A stretch of DNA of 6,943 bases from Syntrophobacter sp. DG_60 (GTDB lineage Bacteria > Desulfobacterota > Desulfofervidia > Desulfofervidales > DG-60). Position numbers and translations under genes: made by a program. Where the stretch lies: positions 1 to 6,943 of the forward strand of contig LJNA01000081.1 of assembly GCA_001304365.1 (NCBI GenBank). The letters run 5' to 3'. Below, piece after piece: positions 4,112-6,943 of this stretch (the first letter of the stretch is position 1; each line of letters starts with the position of its first letter). The notes beneath the pieces are model-generated. The model was not told where the DNA came from. It did not search any database and saw only the letters and a program-made list of their open reading frames with translations.

Positions 4112-4191
4112 ATGGCAGACTGGATCTCTTCCCCACCAACACAGATGTGATTTCTCCTTTCTACAGTTTACAATTTAGCCACAATTTGGTA

Positions 4192-5646
4192 CTAATCAAA
4201 TGAGGGCCTCTGATAGTGAGTGCCTAAAGCTTGTTCAAGGTTGTAAGCTGCTTTAAGCAATGTCTTTTCTGAAAAGTAAGGGCCTATTAGTTGCATCCCA
4301 ATAGGCAGTCCATCCTTGCTAAAGCCGCAAGGCAAAGATATACCTGGAAGTCCTGCAAGATTTATAGGGTTGGTAAATATATCTGATAGATACATCTTTA
4401 ATGGATCATCTATTTTTTCACCAATTTTAAAAGCCGGGGTGGGAGAAACCGGTGTAACAATTATATCACATACTTTAAATGCCTCTAAAAAATCCTGTTT
4501 TATCAATGTCCTCACCTGTGAAGCCTTTTTATAATAGGCCTCATAATAACCAGCAGATAAAGCATAAGTACCTAGCATAATCCTCCTTTTTACCTCATCC
4601 CCAAATCCAGAAGATCTGCTTTTACAATACATATCTATTAATTCTTTTGTGTCTTCTCTCAGTCCATATTTAACCCCGTCATACCTAGCCAAATTGGAGC
4701 TAGCCTCTGATGGGGCAATGATATAGTAGGCAGTTACAGCATATTCTGTATGAGGAAGGGAAATATCTATTATTTCTGTACCTGAAGAGGCCATAATTTC
4801 TATACCACCCTTCACTATCTCTGCTACCTCTTTATCCAGGCCCTCTATAAAATATTCCTTGGGCACGCCTATGCGCATTCCTCTAATTCCATCTTTCAAT
4901 GCCTTGGCATAATCCTGTTTTTCTATTGGGGCAGAAGTTGAATCAGAATGGTCATGTTGAGCAATAATAGAAAGTAAAATAGCTGCATCAGTGACATCTT
5001 TGGAAAGTGGGCCAATTTGGTCTAAAGATGAGGCAAATGCTACTAATCCAAAGCGGGAAACCACTCCATAGGTAGGCTTTAAGCCCACCACCCCACAAAA
5101 TGAGGCAGGTTGTCTGATAGAACCTCCTGTATCTGAGCCCAGGGCACAAATGCACTCATCTGCGGCCACTGCAGCCGCAGAGCCACCACTGGAACCCCCA
5201 GGCACACAATCTAGTTTCCAAGGGTTATGAGTAATGTGCATTGCAGAATTTTCTGTAGAAGAACCCATGGCAAATTCATCCATATTTGTCTTACCCAAAA
5301 TGACGGCGCCTGCCTGCTTTAATAATTTAACCGCCGTAGCATCATAAGGGGGCACAAAATTTTCCAATATCTTAGAGGCACATGTAGTCCTTATGCCTTT
5401 TGTACACATATTGTCTTTGACAGCAAGTGGGATGCCTGTTAAAGGGGTAAATTCATTTTGTATTATCTTTTTTTCGGCTACTTTTGCCTCTTCCAAAGCT
5501 AATTCCCGAGTTAATGTAATATAGGCCTTAACCTTTTCCTCCACATTTTCTATGCGATTAAATAAATCCTCTACAATCTCCTTTGGGCTAACCTCCTTTT
5601 TTATTAAAAGTTTATGCAACTGGTGAATAGTCATTTTTGATAGCAT
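4192..5646 (-). CDS. gatA: Asp-tRNA(Asn)/Glu-tRNA(Gln) amidotransferase subunit A
   Basis: The 484-residue product has the usual GatA length. It is the amidase subunit of GatCAB: it hydrolyses glutamine and passes ammonia to GatB, which amidates Glu-tRNA(Gln) and/or Asp-tRNA(Asn). The amidase-signature Ser-cisSer-Lys triad is complete: K77 in [10 protein letters not shown]152 in [13 protein letters not shown], and S176 in [11 protein letters not shown]. All three are offset by two from the Lys79/Ser154/Ser178 of the S. aureus enzyme as I recall it. The C-terminal half has the expected [11 protein letters not shown] and [11 protein letters not shown] motifs. The ATG follows the gatC stop directly (TAGATG), with AAGGGTGA upstream as ribosome site, so translation is probably coupled. 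An ATG four codons in lacks a ribosome site. Very sure of the family. Whether it serves Gln, Asn or both cannot be told here. gatB does not follow. Confidence 0.97.
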   Translation of the reverse strand: MLSKMTIHQLHKLLIKKEVSPKEIVEDLFNRIENVEEKVKAYITLTRELALEEAKVAEKKIIQNEFTPLTGIPLAVKDNMCTKGIRTTCASKILENFVPPYDATAVKLLKQAGAVILGKTNMDEFAMGSSTENSAMHITHNPWKLDCVPGGSSGGSAAAVAADECICALGSDTGGSIRQPASFCGVVGLKPTYGVVSRFGLVAFASSLDQIGPLSKDVTDAAILLSIIAQHDHSDSTSAPIEKQDYAKALKDGIRGMRIGVPKEYFIEGLDKEVAEIVKGGIEIMASSGTEIIDISLPHTEYAVTAYYIIAPSEASSNLARYDGVKYGLREDTKELIDMYCKSRSSGFGDEVKRRIMLGTYALSAGYYEAYYKKASQVRTLIKQDFLEAFKVCDIIVTPVSPTPAFKIGEKIDDPLKMYLSDIFTNPINLAGLPGISLPCGFSKDGLPIGMQLIGPYFSEKTLLKAAYNLEQALGTHYQRPSFD

Positions 5647-5931
5647 CTAGATCACCCTTGGCACAACAACCATATCTTTATCCTTCTTTGGGGCATTGGC
5701 CAATGTCTTTTCCTTATTTAGAGAGGTTTTAACTTCATCCATTCTAAATACATTTGTAAGCTCCAAGGCATGATATGTGGGTTTTACTCCACTTGTTTCC
5801 AATTCATTTAATTTTTCCATATAAAGTAATGTTTGGTTTAACTGATGAGTAAAAAGTTCTATTTCCTTTTCAGAAAAGGAAAGCCTAGCCAGTTTGGCTA
5901 CATGCAATACTTCTGCCTTAGTGATTTTCAA
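5647..5931 (-). CDS. gatC: Asp-tRNA(Asn)/Glu-tRNA(Gln) amidotransferase subunit C
   Basis: GatC is the small subunit that wraps and stabilises the GatA-GatB interface. The product reads MKITKAEVLHVAKLARLSFS, with the family's N-terminal V-x-x-V-A-x-L-A-R-L helix, then a heptad-like helix (EIELFTHQLNQTLLYMEKLN). Next comes a V-x-P-T-Y stretch standing in for the usual V-x-P-T, an FRMDEV motif, and the C-terminal VVVPRVI. The best start is TTG at 5931: GGAGGT (5936-5941) lies just upstream, and the protein starts at the usual GatC position with 94 residues. A longer frame opens with TTG at 5958 but overlaps the upstream gene and has no ribosome site. The gap to the upstream stop is 14 nt and the next gene starts right after the stop, so this is a tight operon. 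Confidence 0.93.
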   Translation of the reverse strand: MKITKAEVLHVAKLARLSFSEKEIELFTHQLNQTLLYMEKLNELETSGVKPTYHALELTNVFRMDEVKTSLNKEKTLANAPKKDKDMVVVPRVI

Positions 5932-5945
5932 GGTTACCTCCTTTT

Positions 5946-6943
5946 TCAAATAGGCCAAAACTGCCTATGGAAATCCATGGCCCTGTTAATGGAATTTGAT
6001 GGATTATAATTTTTATAAAAATCCTTGGGAGGGCTAAAATCCTCACCTAAAAGTACCCTTATTACGGCCTCAATAGAATGAGCTAGGCCTTCTAATGCAT
6101 ATCCACCTTCTAATGTGAGTATTAAGCGATTGTTGCAAAGTTCTTTTGCAATATCCCTTAAAACTTGGGCCAAATAAGCAAATCCCTTAACTGTTAAATT
6201 CATATCACTTAATGGGTCATCTATATAAGGGTCGAATCCTGCAGAGACCAAGATAAGCTCTGGCCTAAAATTATAGGCTATGGGCTTGAGTAAATGGTTG
6301 AATATATATAAATAGTCTCTATCCCCATGACCAGCAGATAAAGGTATATTTACAGTATAACCTTTGCCTTCCCCTTCCCCCATCTCCTCTAAACGCCCAG
6401 TCATAGGATAGTGTGGATACTGATGGGTGGAAAAATAAAGCACTTTGGATGTATGATAAAATGCATTTTGTGTGCCATTTCCATGATGTACATCCCAATC
6501 CACAATTAATATCCTGTTTGCCCACCCCTTCTTTAATGCATAGGAGGCGGAAATGGCAATGTTATTGAATATGCAAAATCCCATTGCCCGGTCTGCCTCT
6601 GCATGGTGTCCAGGGGGACGGATCAAGGCAAATCCATTATCAATTTTATTTGAAAAGACTACCTCCATGAGGGCTAATACCCCCCCTACTGCTAAGCAGG
6701 CCGTTTTATAAGATTTTTCCGAAGTTACAGTATCTGGATCTAACATTATTGACCTACCAGTGGTATCCGCAATAGACTGGAGATAATCCCTTGTGTGGAT
6801 CAGACAAATTTCTTCCTCTTTTGCAAAATGCGGGGGGATTTCTTGACAAAGCCCGGAAACTTTACTCATTTCTAAATACTGATAAATGGCCTCAAGACGC
6901 TTAGGATTCTCTATATGGTAGATACCAGGATTATGATCTAAAT
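5946..6943 (-). CDS. Histone deacetylase family protein (5' end outside window)
   Basis: The frame stays open to the right edge. Codons beyond the ATG at 6869 read HNPGIYHIENPKRLEAIYQY, which matches the N-terminal substrate-pocket region of this family (H-x-P-G...E-x-P-x-R). The ATG at 6869 is therefore internal and only some 10-20 residues are probably missing. Active-site parts, numbered from that Met, are all present: tandem His in RPPGHHAE (88-89), zinc ligands D126 and H128 in DWDVHHGNGT, D213 in SAGFD, and the catalytic Tyr in EGGY (257). It should be a zinc hydrolase removing acetyl (or another acyl/amide) groups, like AcuC, which deacetylates acetyl-CoA synthetase, or acetylpolyamine amidohydrolases. 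Which substrate cannot be told. It is first in the visible operon with gatC and gatA. Cytoplasmic; no signal peptide visible. Confidence 0.93.
   Translation of the reverse strand, partial: LDHNPGIYHIENPKRLEAIYQYLEMSKVSGLCQEIPPHFAKEEEICLIHTRDYLQSIADTTGRSIMLDPDTVTSEKSYKTACLAVGGVLALMEVVFSNKIDNGFALIRPPGHHAEADRAMGFCIFNNIAISASYALKKGWANRILIVDWDVHHGNGTQNAFYHTSKVLYFSTHQYPHYPMTGRLEEMGEGEGKGYTVNIPLSAGHGDRDYLYIFNHLLKPIAYNFRPELILVSAGFDPYIDDPLSDMNLTVKGFAYLAQVLRDIAKELCNNRLILTLEGGYALEGLAHSIEAVIRVLLGEDFSPPKDFYKNYNPSNSINRAMDFHRQFWPI

Noticed and set aside
4050..4191. Replication origin, from the DnaA box near an HU gene
   Set aside because: There is only one box, no cluster, no clear unwinding element and no dnaA/dnaN/gidA-type neighbour.
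4316..4534. 72-codon plus-strand frame inside gatA
   Set aside because: Antisense shadow of a conserved gene, no ribosome site.
6319..6525. 68-codon minus-strand frame inside the deacetylase gene
   Set aside because: Out-of-frame shadow of the conserved catalytic region.
1..6943. CRISPR array, tRNA or rRNA gene, insertion sequence
   Set aside because: No regularly spaced repeats, cloverleaf, rRNA signature, intact transposase or terminal inverted repeats were seen on either strand.

Overview
The window looks like a bacterial chromosome segment that is AT-rich by eye. The proteins that can be placed are an HU-type DNA-binding protein (two copies), GatC, GatA and an arginase-fold (class I/II type) histone deacetylase-family enzyme. 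The HU sequences and the deacetylase-gatC-gatA linkage suggest a Gram-negative, sulfate-reducer-like lineage (Desulfobacterota or a neighbour). A C-terminal SPOR domain on a membrane protein also fits a Gram-negative cell. This placement is inference from protein style; no rRNA, tRNA or phylogenetic marker is present to test it.

Layout, left to right. Positions 1-248 hold no supportable gene. A helix-turn-helix protein of unknown function (249-815, minus) lies between two degraded copies of a short direct repeat. An HU gene (1165-1437, plus) follows with its own promoter, a leader hairpin, a G-rich ribosome site and an intrinsic terminator. Next is a gene-free stretch (1576-2118) with dense secondary structure. 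Its best reading is a free-standing small RNA on the minus strand: a promoter whose -35 sits inside an 8-bp repeat array, a long rod hairpin, and an intrinsic terminator. Then come a zinc-ribbon/membrane/SPOR protein (2119-2691, minus) and a 72-residue basic protein (2791-3009, minus). A decayed gene on the plus strand (about 3145-3535) follows, showing a frameshift-type 5-bp duplication and two nonsense codons. A second HU gene (3669-3941, minus) comes next. The last third is a minus-strand operon: deacetylase-family gene (cut by the right edge), gatC, gatA.

The two HU loci are a full-locus inverted duplication. Promoter, leader, coding sequence, 3' UTR and terminator region can all be aligned (about 1043-1572 against 3540-4066), and the proteins match at 80 of 90 residues. 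The 2 kb between them carries the small RNA, two minus-strand genes and the pseudogene, so it looks like an accessory segment framed by HU copies. Copy-specific upstream elements suggest different regulation of the two: the second HU gene has an extra inverted repeat over its -35, a perfect DnaA-box sequence and a G-quadruplex motif upstream; the first has an A/T-flanked hairpin.

GatC and GatA form, with GatB, the amidotransferase that makes Gln-tRNA(Gln) and/or Asn-tRNA(Asn). GatB is not in this window and does not follow gatA, so it must be elsewhere.
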